From the NCBI RefSeq assembly GCF_021044795.1, contig NZ_JAJNOP010000001.1: DNA of 64,000 nt; one strand, written 5' to 3'. A program made the translations under genes and the position numbers. The first letter of the stretch is position 1. Each line of letters starts with the position of its first letter. The DNA is from Acidaminococcus hominis (GTDB taxonomy: Bacteria > Bacillota > Negativicutes > Acidaminococcales > Acidaminococcaceae). The notes beneath the pieces were generated by a model, which was given only the letters and a program-made list of their open reading frames with translations, was not told the DNA's origin and did no database searches. Positions 49,441 to 59,580 of the stretch are shown here, one piece after another.

Positions 49441-52400
49441 GTGGCAAAATATTTTATTGATCACCCCGTATTCGCCTGCGTTATTTCCATTATCATCGCC
49501 CTGATCGGCATTATTTCGGCCTATAACCTGCCTATCGCCCAGTATCCCCAGATCTCCAACCCGCGTATCAGCGTAGTGGCCAACTACGTAGGCGCCAACG
49601 CGGAGGTTGTGGAACAGTCGGTAGCCCAGGCCATTGAAAAGAAGGTCAACGGCGTTGAAAACATGGTCGACATGCAGTCGGTCAGCGATAACCAGGGTAA
49701 CTACACCCTGAACGTAAAGTTTGAATTGGGAACGGACCCGGATATGGACTCCGTTAAGGTGCAGAACCGTGTGGCCCAGGCCAATGCGTCCCTGCCCAGC
49801 GAAGTAACCACCTATGGTGTTACCACCAGAAAACAGTCCGCCCAGACCATCATGTATTTCTCTTTGACTTCCCCTAACGGGACCTATGACACCATGTTCT
49901 TGAAAACCTATGGTGCCACCCAGTTCGTGGATGCCTTAAAGAGAGTCAAGGGCGTTTCCGACGTCAGCGAGTACGGCCCGGAACTGTCCATGAGAATTTG
50001 GTTGGATCCTATGAAGATGGCGCAGCTGGGGGTAACCGCAGCGGATGTCCAGTCCGCCATCCAAAGTCAGAACATCCAGGCCCCGGCAGGTTCCATTGGT
50101 GCCCGGCCTACGGAAAAGGACCAGGAATTCCAGTATTCTGCCCGGGTTAAAGGCCGTCTGACCACCGCGGACGAATTCAAGAACATCGTTATCAAAAATA
50201 ATAACGGCAACCTGCTCCGGGTAAAAGATGTAGCCCGGGTAGAGTTTGGTCCCCGTGACGACAGTGTCGTCAGTAAGATGGATGGCATGAACGCCATGTC
50301 CTATGCCATCAGCCTGAACACCGATGCCAACGCCCTGGAAACCGTGGCTGGCGTCAGAAAAGTGCTGGCCGAAGCCCAAAAGAGCTTCCCGCCGGATATG
50401 GAATTAAACATTGTGCAGGATAACACGGACTATGTACGTGAATCCCTGAAAGAAGTGGTTATCACCCTGGTAGAAACCCTGGTACTGGTAGTACTGATTA
50501 CCTGGGTATTCCTGCAAAGCTGGCGGGCTACCCTGGTGCCCACCCTGGCCATCCCCGTATCCCTATTGGGTACCTTCGGTTCCTTCATCATCTTTGGTTT
50601 CAGTATCAATACCCTGACCCTATTTGCCTTGGTGCTGGCCATCGGTATCGTAGTAGATGATGCCATCGTAGTGGTGGAAGCTGTAGAACATAACGTGGAT
50701 GCCCTGGGGATGAGCCCTAAGGAAGCCACCTACACCGCCATGCGGGACGTATCTGGGGCCATTGTGGCCACCGCCTTCGTGCTGCTGGCCGTATTCCTGC
50801 CGGTAGCCTTCCTGGGCGGCACCACCGGCGTACTGTACAAACAGTTCGCCCTGACCATTACCGTGGCGCTGACCATTTCCGCTGTGGTAGCCATGTCCCT
50901 GAGCCCGGCTGTGTGCGCCCTGGTGATCCGTCCCAAGAAGGAAACGGACAAGAACACCTTCCTGGGCAAGATGTTTGGCTACTTCAACCGGTGGCTGGAA
51001 CGGACCACGGGCAAATACGTGAACAACGTAAAACGCCTGCTGCGCCATTTCCGGGTAGGCCTGTGTGCTCTGCTGGTGGTCTTCGTACTGATCGGTGCTT
51101 TCTTCAAACTGATTCCTTCCGGGTTCGTACCGGATGAAGACCAGAGCTTTACCCTGATGACGGCAACCCTGCCGGAAGCCGCCTCCACTGCCCGGACCAT
51201 CAAGGCCACCAATGATTTGGCTGCCCAGGTACGGCAGATTCCCGGTGTAAAGCATGTCATGCAGATTGTGGGCTTTGATGCCCTGTCCATGGCCCGGAAG
51301 TCCAACGCCGCCATCATGCCCGTAAAACTGGAAGATATCCAGAACCGGACCACCGATGATCTGAGCGTTTACTCCATCATCAATAAACTGAACGGCGTAG
51401 GTGCCAAAACCCCTGCTGCCAACGTTATGGCCTTTAACGAAGCCGTACTGCCCGGCATGTCCAGTACAGGTAACCTGAGCCTGTACATTATGGACACCAC
51501 CGGCCATGATACGGATGTAATGGCCAGCGATGTGCAGACCATCCTGGGCAAGCTGAACCAGCGCCCGGAAGTGTCCCATATGTACACCACGTTCACCAAC
51601 AATACCCCGGCCCTGCAGTTTGAAGTAGACCGGGCCAAAGCAGAAAGCTTGAACGTACCGGTATCCAGCGTGTTTACCACCCTCCAGGCTTTCCTGGGCG
51701 GGGACGAAGTCAACGACTTTAACCTGCTGGGCCAGACCTGGAAGGTTGTTATCCAGGCAGAACCCCAATACAGAGGGGACACCAAGAGCTTTGCCAATCT
51801 GTACGTAGCCAGCAATTCCGGGAACCTGGTTCCCCTGAGCGCGTTGGTAAAATCCAAGGAAATGGTGGCCGCGCCTGCCATTACCCGGTATAACGGTGCC
51901 CGGGGTGCCAAGATCGCAGGTTCTCCTGCTTCCGGTTACTCCACCGGCCAATCCATGGCCGCTGTAGAAGAAGTGCTGAACAGCCAGCTGCCTTCCGGCT
52001 ACACCTACGAATGGATCGACCAGAGCCGGGATGAAAAGTCCGCCGGCAACTCCTCCTTCATCATGTTCGGGATTTCCCTGGTATTCGTTTACCTGTGCCT
52101 GTCCGCCCTGTATGAAAGCTGGACCCTGCCGCTGGGCATCATCTTCGCCGTACCTTCCGCTGTAATGGGGGCCGTTGGCTTCCAGTACCTGCGGGGCCTG
52201 CAGAGCGATATCTACATGCAGATTGGGTTGATCGTGCTCATTGGTCTGTCGGCCAAGAACGCCATCCTGATTGTGGAATACGCCAAGATGAGAGTGGACA
52301 ACGGCTGGGCCATTATGCCCGCCCTGATCGATACCGTACAGGTTCGTCTCCGTCCTATTCTGATGACCGCCTTCTCTACGGTTATTGGTGCTGTGCCTCT

Positions 52401-52590
52401 GGCCTACGCCAGCGGCGCAGGTGCAGGCAGCCGTACTTCCATTGGTACCGCCATTATCGGTGGTATGATGGCTTCTACGTTCCTGTCCCTGTTCCTGGTT
52501 CCTGTATTGTTCCTGACCATTGAAAAGGTCTTCCATCCCAAGACGCCGGTTGGCTCTGTGGATGATGAAATTCCCAGTGATCAGCTTTAA
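49441..52590 (+). CDS. RND multidrug efflux transporter (HAE1 family)
   Basis: 1,049 residues, the normal length of AcrB-type pumps, with 12 transmembrane helices and two large periplasmic loops. The N-terminus FIDHPVFACVISIIIALIG is typical; the proton-relay acidic pair is in GIVVDDAIVVVEAVEHN, and GFVPDEDQ marks the second half. It pumps hydrophobic compounds out, trimeric, with the upstream adaptor. The start is GTG (AAAGGAAA upstream). No TolC gene follows, so the channel is probably shared. Presence of this system argues for a diderm envelope. Confidence 0.95.
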   Translation: MAKYFIDHPVFACVISIIIALIGIISAYNLPIAQYPQISNPRISVVANYVGANAEVVEQSVAQAIEKKVNGVENMVDMQSVSDNQGNYTLNVKFELGTDPDMDSVKVQNRVAQANASLPSEVTTYGVTTRKQSAQTIMYFSLTSPNGTYDTMFLKTYGATQFVDALKRVKGVSDVSEYGPELSMRIWLDPMKMAQLGVTAADVQSAIQSQNIQAPAGSIGARPTEKDQEFQYSARVKGRLTTADEFKNIVIKNNNGNLLRVKDVARVEFGPRDDSVVSKMDGMNAMSYAISLNTDANALETVAGVRKVLAEAQKSFPPDMELNIVQDNTDYVRESLKEVVITLVETLVLVVLITWVFLQSWRATLVPTLAIPVSLLGTFGSFIIFGFSINTLTLFALVLAIGIVVDDAIVVVEAVEHNVDALGMSPKEATYTAMRDVSGAIVATAFVLLAVFLPVAFLGGTTGVLYKQFALTITVALTISAVVAMSLSPAVCALVIRPKKETDKNTFLGKMFGYFNRWLERTTGKYVNNVKRLLRHFRVGLCALLVVFVLIGAFFKLIPSGFVPDEDQSFTLMTATLPEAASTARTIKATNDLAAQVRQIPGVKHVMQIVGFDALSMARKSNAAIMPVKLEDIQNRTTDDLSVYSIINKLNGVGAKTPAANVMAFNEAVLPGMSSTGNLSLYIMDTTGHDTDVMASDVQTILGKLNQRPEVSHMYTTFTNNTPALQFEVDRAKAESLNVPVSSVFTTLQAFLGGDEVNDFNLLGQTWKVVIQAEPQYRGDTKSFANLYVASNSGNLVPLSALVKSKEMVAAPAITRYNGARGAKIAGSPASGYSTGQSMAAVEEVLNSQLPSGYTYEWIDQSRDEKSAGNSSFIMFGISLVFVYLCLSALYESWTLPLGIIFAVPSAVMGAVGFQYLRGLQSDIYMQIGLIVLIGLSAKNAILIVEYAKMRVDNGWAIMPALIDTVQVRLRPILMTAFSTVIGAVPLAYASGAGAGSRTSIGTAIIGGMMASTFLSLFLVPVLFLTIEKVFHPKTPVGSVDDEIPSDQL

Positions 52591-52596
52591 GTTATG

Positions 52597-52640
52597 AAAA
52601 ATGCCTCTCCTGCCGGCTGGCAGGGGAGGCATTTTATTTT
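52597..52640 (+). terminator. Terminator of the RND operon
   Basis: AAAATGCCTCTCCTGCC / GGCAGGGGAGGCATTTT long stem with a T-rich flank. Confidence 0.88.
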
Positions 52641-52752
52641 CCGCCTTTTGGTGGACAAAGCCCGGAAAGTCCAAGGAGAACGGAATGGGCTAACAGATGA
52701 AAAAAATATCCGAATGGTAATGTAATATTTAACAAATTCATTCAGAAATTCT

Positions 52753-52781
52753 TTGCAATTTTCGAATGAAACGTTTATAAT
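52753..52781 (+). promoter_or_regulatory. Promoter of the SbmA-like ABC gene
   Basis: TTGCAA (52753-52758), 17-bp spacer, TATAAT (52776-52781). Confidence 0.7.
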
Positions 52782-52816
52782 AGGTACCATTCTGATTAGT
52801 GTAAGGGTGAGTGTAC

Positions 52817-54577
52817 GTGAAAAGAACAAATGTAACACCAAATCTGCTCAAACAGGTGTGGCACCTGACCCGAAGCTATTGGCGCAGTGAGGAAAAGAAA
52901 AAAGCCTACCTGCTCCTGGCAGCCATTCTGCTGCTGACCCTGGGTGTGGTGTTTATGCTGGTGCTGCTGAACGAATGGAACAATGCCTTCTATACGGCCC
53001 TGCAAGACTATCAGACGGAAGAAATCTTCCATCAGCTGAAACGTTTTACCGTTTTGGCCTTTATTTACATTATTTTGGCCGTTTACGCCTATTATCTCCA
53101 GCAGGTACTGATTCTGCACTGGCGCCGGTGGCTGACGGGCCGGTACATTGATGCCTGGCTCCAAAATAAGACCTATTACCGGCTGCAAATGTTCGGGAAA
53201 GATATGGATAACCCGGACCAAAGAATCAGTGAGGACGTGAACCTGTTCGTCACCGATACCCTGGGCTTTTTCGTAGGCATCATCAAGGCGGTGTGCACGC
53301 TGCTGTCCTTCGTGGTGATTCTCTGGCAGCTGTCCGGACCCTTTTCCTTCCAGCTGCTGGGCCGGACCTGGCAGGTTCCCGGGTATATGGTTTGGGTGGC
53401 CGTGGCCTACGCTGTAGTAGGCACCTGGCTGACCCACCGGGTGGGGCACAAACTGGTAGCCCTGAATTTCCTCCAGCAGCGCCGGGAGGCAGATTTCCGT
53501 TTCAGCATGATGCGGATGCGGGAGAACGCTGAAAGCGTAGCTTTCTATCATGGGGAAGAACAGGAAGGCCGGGTCTTCAAAAACCGTTTTACCCTGCTGC
53601 TGGAAAACTTCTGGAAAATTGTTTTGAAGCAGAAGCAGCTGGTGTGGCTGAATTCCGGGTATTCCCAGATTGCCATCATCTTTCCCTTTGTGGTGGCCAT
53701 TCCCCGCTTCCTGCGCCGGGAACTGACCCTGGGCGGGCTGATGCAGGTGGCTACGGCCTTTGGCCGGGTCCAGGATGCCCTGTCCTACTTTGTGGATATG
53801 TATACTTCCCTGGCCGCCTGGCAGGCCGTGGTAGAGCGGCTTACCAGTTTTGAGGCCCATATGGAGCTGGTGCAGGCGGCGGGCAGTGCTTCCCAGCTGG
53901 TCCAGGGAAGCTCCCCGGATGCAGCGCTCCATATCAAGGACCTGGAAGTGGACCTGCCCAATGGGCAGCCCATTCTCCAGGGGCTGAATCTGACCCTGGA
54001 GCCGGGGAAAAACCTTTTGATTCAGGGCCTCAGCGGCAGCGGGAAAAGCACCCTGCTGCGCTGTCTGGCCGGTCTCTGGCCCTTTGTGAAAGGGGAAACG
54101 GACTTGCCCCCGGGCAGTACTGTCATGTTCATTCCCCAGCGCCCCTATTTGCCGTTAGGCACCCTGCGGGATGCCATTCTGTATCCCGGCACCAGGGACC
54201 TGCCCGACGCCCACCTGCGTCAGGTACTGGCGGAGTGCCAAATTGGCTATTTGGCCAAGCACCTTTTGGAAGAAGGGGACTGGGCCCACGTCTTTTCCTT
54301 GGGCGAGCAGCAGCGGCTGGCTTTTGCCCGGATTTTGATCTACCAGCCGGCCTGGCTGTTTATGGATGAATCCACTTCGGCCCTGGATGAGGAAACCGAA
54401 GCCCGGATGTACCAATTGCTGGCAGAGAAGCTGCCGCATACCACCGTTATCAGTGTAGGACACAGAAGTTCCCTGCTTCAGTTCCACCAGCTGGTCCTGC
54501 ATTTGGATAAAAATAAAAAAGAAGCAACGCTTCAGGCAGCGCCTGCTGCCCAAGACTGCCGCACGGCAGAATTTTGA
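52817..54577 (+). CDS. ABC transporter ATPase/permease, SbmA/BacA-like (YddA type)
   Basis: About 586 residues: a ~330-residue membrane domain of SbmA/BacA type (six helices; motifs LNEWNNAFYTALQ and NPDQRISEDVNLF) fused to an ABC ATPase. Walker A is GLSGSGKST, the signature is FSLGEQQRLAFAR (LGEQ type found in this family) and Walker B is WLFMDESTSALD. Such proteins move peptides, vitamin B12 or very-long-chain lipids in different organisms; the substrate here is unknown. GTG 52817 is better spaced from AAGGGTGA than GTG 52811. The AGCS symporter gene follows by 15 bp. Confidence 0.88.
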   Translation: MKRTNVTPNLLKQVWHLTRSYWRSEEKKKAYLLLAAILLLTLGVVFMLVLLNEWNNAFYTALQDYQTEEIFHQLKRFTVLAFIYIILAVYAYYLQQVLILHWRRWLTGRYIDAWLQNKTYYRLQMFGKDMDNPDQRISEDVNLFVTDTLGFFVGIIKAVCTLLSFVVILWQLSGPFSFQLLGRTWQVPGYMVWVAVAYAVVGTWLTHRVGHKLVALNFLQQRREADFRFSMMRMRENAESVAFYHGEEQEGRVFKNRFTLLLENFWKIVLKQKQLVWLNSGYSQIAIIFPFVVAIPRFLRRELTLGGLMQVATAFGRVQDALSYFVDMYTSLAAWQAVVERLTSFEAHMELVQAAGSASQLVQGSSPDAALHIKDLEVDLPNGQPILQGLNLTLEPGKNLLIQGLSGSGKSTLLRCLAGLWPFVKGETDLPPGSTVMFIPQRPYLPLGTLRDAILYPGTRDLPDAHLRQVLAECQIGYLAKHLLEEGDWAHVFSLGEQQRLAFARILIYQPAWLFMDESTSALDEETEARMYQLLAEKLPHTTVISVGHRSSLLQFHQLVLHLDKNKKEATLQAAPAAQDCRTAEF

Positions 54578-54592
54578 TGGGGGGAAACACCG

Positions 54593-55951
54593 ATGAATAT
54601 TGAAACCTTGAATGCCATTGATTCCTTTGTCTGGGGACCACCGCTTCTGGTGCTGCTGGTAGGTACCGGTATTTTCCTCAGCCTGCGCCTGCACTTTCTC
54701 CAGATTTTCCGTCTGCCCCGTTCCCTGAAACTGATTTTCTCTGCAGAAAACCAGGGCGAAGGGGACATCGACAGCTTTAAGGCCCTGTGCACGGCCCTGG
54801 CTGCCACCGTGGGCACCGGGAACATTGTAGGGGTAGCCACTGCCGTGAAAGCCGGCGGCCCCGGCGCTATTTTCTGGATGTGGATGGCCGCCTTCTTTGG
54901 CATGGCCACAAAGTACGCAGAAGGCTGCCTGGCGGTAAAATACCGTACCGTGGATGATAAGGGTATGATTTCCGGCGGGCCCATGTACTACATCGAAAAT
55001 GGCCTGGGCAAGGCCTACAAGCCCCTGGCTGTGGCCTTTGCCTTCTTTGGGGTACTGGTGGCCTATTTTGGCATTGGTACCTTTGCCCAGGTAAATTCCA
55101 TTGTGGAAATTACCCAGCTGAATGCCGGCATTCCTGTAGTGTGGACGGCCGTGATTCTGACCATTATCGTAGCCGGGGTTACCTTGGGCGGCCTTCAGAG
55201 CATTGCGGAAGCTGCTTCCAAAATTGTGCCGGCCATGGCTGTTATTTACTTGGCTTCTACCCTGGGTATTTTGGTAATCTTTGCGGACCGGATTCCTGCC
55301 GCCATTGTGGAAATCTTGACCGATGCCTTTACGCCTACCGCGGCTGTCGGCGGCTTTTTGGGCGCCAGCGTGCTTTTGGCCATGCGCAGCGGCGTAGCCC
55401 GGGGCGTTTTCTCCAACGAATCCGGTTTGGGCTCCGCACCTATTGTGGCTGCCGCAGCCAAAACCAATTGGCCGGCAGAACAGGGTCTGGTTTCCATGAC
55501 AGGTACCTTTATTGATACTATCATCATCTGCACTCTGACCGGTTTGGTGATTGTCATCAGCGGCCAATGGACAACCGACCTGAACGGGGCGGCCTTGACC
55601 AACGCAGCCTTTGCCCAGGCGTATCCCACCTTTGGGGGCTACCTGCTGATGGTGGGGCTGGTGCTCTTTGCCTTTACTACCATTTTAGGCTGGAACTATT
55701 ATGGGGAACGCTGCATGGAATACCTGGTGGGGACCAAGGGTATTATGCCCTACCGCATCGGTTTTATCATCCTGGTAGCGGCCGGGGCCTTTGTAAAACT
55801 GGAAGCCATCTGGATTTTGGCCGACATTGTAAACGGCCTGATGGCCATTCCTAACCTGATTGCCCTGCTGGGGCTGTCCGGGGTGGTTGTGGCGGAAACC
55901 AAAAAGTACAACCAGCACGTCAAGGAACAAAAACAGAAAAAAGCTGCCTAA
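54593..55951 (+). CDS. AGCS-family sodium:amino acid (alanine/glycine) symporter
   Basis: 452 residues with about ten or eleven transmembrane helices. Signature GTGNIVGVATAVKAGGPGA (TM2 to TM3) is the AGCS motif. SNESGLGSAPIVAAAA and the KTN that follows are also conserved. It imports alanine or glycine with Na+. It shares the transcript of the ABC gene upstream and ends at a bidirectional terminator. Confidence 0.93.
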   Translation: MNIETLNAIDSFVWGPPLLVLLVGTGIFLSLRLHFLQIFRLPRSLKLIFSAENQGEGDIDSFKALCTALAATVGTGNIVGVATAVKAGGPGAIFWMWMAAFFGMATKYAEGCLAVKYRTVDDKGMISGGPMYYIENGLGKAYKPLAVAFAFFGVLVAYFGIGTFAQVNSIVEITQLNAGIPVVWTAVILTIIVAGVTLGGLQSIAEAASKIVPAMAVIYLASTLGILVIFADRIPAAIVEILTDAFTPTAAVGGFLGASVLLAMRSGVARGVFSNESGLGSAPIVAAAAKTNWPAEQGLVSMTGTFIDTIIICTLTGLVIVISGQWTTDLNGAALTNAAFAQAYPTFGGYLLMVGLVLFAFTTILGWNYYGERCMEYLVGTKGIMPYRIGFIILVAAGAFVKLEAIWILADIVNGLMAIPNLIALLGLSGVVVAETKKYNQHVKEQKQKKAA

Positions 55952-55974
55952 GGGCAGGGGCGTTCGCCCATAAA

Positions 55975-56018
55975 AAAACTCTGTGCAAAAGGGAAGAAAC
56001 TTTTGCACAGAGTTTTTG
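55975..56018. terminator. Bidirectional terminator between the AGCS and MFS genes
   Basis: AAACTCTGTGCAAAAG / CTTTTGCACAGAGTTT, 8-nt loop, with A- and T-rich flanks. Confidence 0.9.
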
Positions 56019-56034
56019 TTTCAGCAGCTGGCAG

Positions 56035-57204
56035 CTAGACCAGTTGTTTGCGAAAATGCCAGTACAGATATAAGAGGGCTGCAGCGATTTCTACAGCCGG
56101 GCAAACCAGGCCGTACATCAAGGTGTAGCCAAAGGCGCCGGCAATGAGGCCCAGGGTGGCAGCAGCTATGCCCACGAGAATATCCAGGAACCAGAAGAAG
56201 GTGGCCGTGGCAGCGCCGGCTCGGGACAGGGGAGCGCTTTGGATGGCCAGGGTCTGGAAGGAAGGACTCAGGGCGCCAAAGCCCAGGCCCTGGACCACAG
56301 CGGCTGCGTACAGAGAGCTGGGAGTGGTAATTTGGCTGAACAGCACCAGCCCCAGGATAAAGGCCGCAAAGCCCGGCAGGATCAGGTAGACGGGCCCCAG
56401 GCTGTCAAATAGCCGGCCGATTACCGGGCGGCTTACCACAATGGACAGGGCAAATACGGCGAAAAACACCCCGGTTTGGCTGTCCATGGAAAGGCTGTGC
56501 AGGTATAGGGGAATGAAGGTAAGCACGCCGCCGTAGGCAAAGTACACCAGACCGCCCAAAAGGGCTGCAGGCAGGGATTTGATTTCCAAAAGACGCTCCA
56601 GCAGGGGACCTTCCGGCAGGTCCTGGGGCGCCGTAACGCTGGGGGCCAGGGGAACCAGAAAGGCCCCCAGCAGCATGGCTGCAGCTGCCAGGCTGAGAAA
56701 CAGGAACAGGACGGAAATCCCCAGCAGCTGGTAGAGCAAAAGGCCGGCCAAGGGACCCACCACCATGGCCAGGTTGGTGGTGACGGCAAAATAACCCACC
56801 CCTTCGCCCCGGCGGGAAGGGGGAATCACCAGTACCGCAATGGCAGCTGCGGTAGTAGTGGTCAGGGAAAACAGTACCCCATGGAAGGCCCGGAGCACGA
56901 AAATTTCTTCCAGCCCTGCCAAAAAGTTGAAGGCCAGCATCACCAGGTTAAACAGTACCAGGGCCAAAAGCAGCAGCTGCCGCTTGTTCTTCTTGTCGAT
57001 GAGATAGCCGGCAAAGGGGCGGAACAGGCTGGTACCAATCTGAAATGAGGTCATGGCCAGGCCTGCCTGGACATCGCTGCCGCCAAATTCGGCAATAATA
57101 AACAGGGGCAGGGTGGATACCAGGATATATTGGGTGAGAAACTGAAAGAAATTGATGCCGCCCATACAAAGAAAGGGCGCGGTCCATAATTTTTCCTTAG
57201 GCAA
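56035..57204 (-). CDS. Major facilitator superfamily transporter
   Basis: 389 residues with 12 predicted transmembrane helices. Visible MFS features are the loop 2-3 motif FAGYLIDKKNKRQLL and a central basic break between the two halves. The substrate is unassigned. It starts with TTG (AAGGAG 9 nt upstream); a good promoter stands before it. It is convergent to the AGCS gene and divergent from fprA. Confidence 0.88.
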   Translation of the reverse strand: MPKEKLWTAPFLCMGGINFFQFLTQYILVSTLPLFIIAEFGGSDVQAGLAMTSFQIGTSLFRPFAGYLIDKKNKRQLLLLALVLFNLVMLAFNFLAGLEEIFVLRAFHGVLFSLTTTTAAAIAVLVIPPSRRGEGVGYFAVTTNLAMVVGPLAGLLLYQLLGISVLFLFLSLAAAAMLLGAFLVPLAPSVTAPQDLPEGPLLERLLEIKSLPAALLGGLVYFAYGGVLTFIPLYLHSLSMDSQTGVFFAVFALSIVVSRPVIGRLFDSLGPVYLILPGFAAFILGLVLFSQITTPSSLYAAAVVQGLGFGALSPSFQTLAIQSAPLSRAGAATATFFWFLDILVGIAAATLGLIAGAFGYTLMYGLVCPAVEIAAALLYLYWHFRKQLV

Positions 57205-57240
57205 AGAAAACGACTCCTTCCGCTCGCAGTGATACTCACC

Positions 57241-57268
57241 ATTGTACTCTGCCAGGAAAGCCTGTCAA
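57241..57268 (-). promoter_or_regulatory. Promoter of the MFS transporter gene
   Basis: On the - strand perfect TTGACA (57268-57263), 16-bp spacer, TACAAT (57246-57241). The rest of the 300-bp gap (57269-57441) is purine-rich on the + strand and contains no gene. Confidence 0.75.
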
Positions 57269-57441
57269 TTGGAAATAGGAGTTTCTTGGAGTGGAAATAA
57301 AAAGGAAAAGGAAAAATGGCCCTGAAGGGGAAAAAATCCCTGAAAATTTCCGCTAAAAAGTAAAAATCCTTGTATACAGTGCCCATACGGGAAATAAAGG
57401 AAAAATAACGGGGATATACAAAAGTTTTACGGGCCGAAAAA

Positions 57442-57470
57442 TTGTCTTTAATTGGGGAAAATAGTATAAT
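57442..57470 (+). promoter_or_regulatory. Promoter of fprA
   Basis: TTGTCT (57442-57447), 17-bp spacer, TATAAT (57465-57470). Confidence 0.75.
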
Positions 57471-57505
57471 GGGGATGAACTTATTTTTGAGAGGAGCTTT
57501 ATCTT

Positions 57506-58702
57506 ATGAAAGCACGCGAAATTGCCAATGATATATTTGAAGTAGGCGTTCGGGATTGGACCCTGAAAGATTTCCATGGGTTTGCCACCCCTCGGGGCGT
57601 CACCTACAATTCCTTCCTGCTGCTGGACGAAAAAATCTGCCTGATTGACGGGGTAAAAGCTCGTTATGCTGGAGACCAGCTGACTTATATCAGTTCCGTA
57701 GTGGAGCCTTCCAAAATTGACTACATTGTGGTCAACCACGTGGAACCGGACCATTCCGGCAGTCTGCCGGCTTTGGCCGCTGCCTGCCCCAAGGCTGTTT
57801 TCCTGTGCACGGTACAGGCTTCCAACGAACTGAAGGAACATTACGGGAATGTTTTTGACGGACGGCTGCAGGTAGTAAAAACCGGCGAAAGCCTGAGCCT
57901 GGGCAAACGCTCTCTGGTATTCCATGCCATTCCCATGCTCCACTGGCCGGATTCCATGGTGACCTACTGCCCGGAAGAACAAATCCTGTTCTCCAGTGAT
58001 GCTTTTGGCCAGCACTACTGCTGCACCAAGCTGTTTGACGATGAAACGGAAGTGGCTGATATGCTGTTTGAAGCCCAGAAGTACTTCGCCAATATTCTGA
58101 TGCCCTATGCCAAACTGGTACCCAACGCAGTGAAATTCGTCCGCAGCCTGCCGCTGAAGATGATCTGCTCCTGCCACGGCTGCATTTGGCGCACCAATAT
58201 CGATGACATTCTGACCAAGTACGAACAATGGGGCCGGGGAGAAGCCATCAACCGGGTCCTGGTGGTATACGATACCATGTGGGGCGGCACCGAGGCCATG
58301 GCACGGGCCATGCTCCGGGGTATTGAAAAGCAGGGTATGCGGGCCAAACTGTACCGCTACGAAAGCTCCCTGAAGGCTGATGTAATCAGCGACCTGCTGA
58401 CCGCCAAGGGAATCCTGATTGGTTCTCCTACCCAAAACTCCGGCATGATGCCCACCATCGGCGATTTGCTGACCTACCTGAAGGGCCTGAAGCCCTCCGG
58501 CAAGCTGGCTGCCGCTTTTGGTACCTACGGCTGGGCCGGCGGTGCAGAAAAGGATATGGAAGCCCTCATCAAGGCTTCCGGTATGGAACTGCTGCCGGGC
58601 TATAACGTAAAATGGCGGCCGCTGCCGGAAGAACTGGAAAAGGCAGAAAAATACGGCTTTGACTTTGCCGAAACCGTTAGCCAGAAATTCCAGGAAAAAT
58701 AA
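57506..58702 (+). CDS. fprA: A-type flavoprotein (flavodiiron protein)
   Basis: 398 residues: a metallo-beta-lactamase-like diiron domain (1-~250) and flavodoxin domain (~250-398). The diiron ligands are in VVNHVEPDHSGSLP (H-x-E-x-D-H), MLHWPDSM, SSDAFGQHY and CSCHGCIW. The flavodoxin FMN loop is VVYDTMWGGTEAMA. These enzymes reduce O2 to water or NO to N2O in anaerobes, fed by rubredoxin or similar. Neither rubredoxin domain nor partner gene is present. ATG follows GAGAGGAG. Confidence 0.95.
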   Translation: MKAREIANDIFEVGVRDWTLKDFHGFATPRGVTYNSFLLLDEKICLIDGVKARYAGDQLTYISSVVEPSKIDYIVVNHVEPDHSGSLPALAAACPKAVFLCTVQASNELKEHYGNVFDGRLQVVKTGESLSLGKRSLVFHAIPMLHWPDSMVTYCPEEQILFSSDAFGQHYCCTKLFDDETEVADMLFEAQKYFANILMPYAKLVPNAVKFVRSLPLKMICSCHGCIWRTNIDDILTKYEQWGRGEAINRVLVVYDTMWGGTEAMARAMLRGIEKQGMRAKLYRYESSLKADVISDLLTAKGILIGSPTQNSGMMPTIGDLLTYLKGLKPSGKLAAAFGTYGWAGGAEKDMEALIKASGMELLPGYNVKWRPLPEELEKAEKYGFDFAETVSQKFQEK

Positions 58703-58793
58703 GAAGCGGACAATTGTGATAAAATAGCTGTGGGAAAAATGGTAAGAGGTTTTGGCTTCTTACCATTTCCTGCTATATAAAACCGGAGGGTGC

Positions 58794-59537
58794 ATGCAGG
58801 ATATTATTGTTGGAAGAAACGCTGTGCGGGAAGCGCTGCACAGCAGCCGTCCCTTGAATAAATTGTGGGTCCAGACGGGCCTTCACGGGGGCAGTTTGGG
58901 AGAGCTTTTGGCCTTGGCCCAGGAACGGAAGATTCCTGTGGAAATGGTAAGCAAGGAAGTCCTGGACCATATGGCGGAAGGCCTTCGGCACCAGGGCATT
59001 GCCGCCCAGGGTGCTCCCGTAGCCTTCCAGGACCTGGATCAGGTGCTGACCAAGGTGGAGCAGCGGGGAGAAACACCCCTTTTGCTGCTTTTGGATGAAC
59101 TTCAGGATCCCCAAAATGTAGGGGCCCTTATCCGGACCGCCAATGCGGCAGGAGTCCACGGGGTGCTGCTGCCCCAACGGCGCAGCTGTCCCTTAAATGC
59201 CGTGGTGGCCAAAATCTCCGCCGGGGCAGTGGAACACGTACCGGTAATCCAAATCGGCAATATTGCCCAGACCATGAAAAAGCTGAAGAAGCAAGGGTTC
59301 TGGATTGCCGGAGCGGATATGGACGGGGAAAACCTCTATTTTGACGCCAACCTGACGGGACCCATGGTCCTGGTGGTGGGGGCGGAAGGCAAGGGCCTGG
59401 GACGCCTGGTCAAGGAAAATTGTGATTTTATTGTACGGATTCCCATGCTGGGAGAAGTGTTTTCCCTGAACGCTTCTGTGGCCGGGGGAATCCTGCTGTA
59501 TGATATTGTGCGGCAGCGGCTATTGGCGGCACGCTGA
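58794..59537 (+). CDS. rlmB: 23S rRNA (guanosine-2'-O) methyltransferase RlmB (SPOUT)
   Basis: 247 residues, with an N-terminal L30e-like substrate domain (IIVGRNAVREAL start) and a SPOUT methylase domain. SPOUT motifs are PQNVGALIRTANAAG, VVGAEGKGLGRLV and IPMLGEVFSLNASVAGGILL. It 2'-O-methylates a guanosine in 23S rRNA (G2251 in E. coli numbering). The ATG 58794 has GGAGGG upstream. sigH starts 44 bp after, a common Firmicutes order. Confidence 0.92.
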   Translation: MQDIIVGRNAVREALHSSRPLNKLWVQTGLHGGSLGELLALAQERKIPVEMVSKEVLDHMAEGLRHQGIAAQGAPVAFQDLDQVLTKVEQRGETPLLLLLDELQDPQNVGALIRTANAAGVHGVLLPQRRSCPLNAVVAKISAGAVEHVPVIQIGNIAQTMKKLKKQGFWIAGADMDGENLYFDANLTGPMVLVVGAEGKGLGRLVKENCDFIVRIPMLGEVFSLNASVAGGILLYDIVRQRLLAAR

Positions 59538-59580
59538 CGGACGGGGAATTGCTTTGCAGGGGGCAAAGGAGGGGAACTGT

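Noticed and set aside
50620..52674. A 684-codon - strand frame opposite the RND pump (and similar ones opposite phoA and ppk1)
   Set aside because: Such frames arise from GC-rich third positions of the real genes; they lack ribosome sites and recognisable domains.
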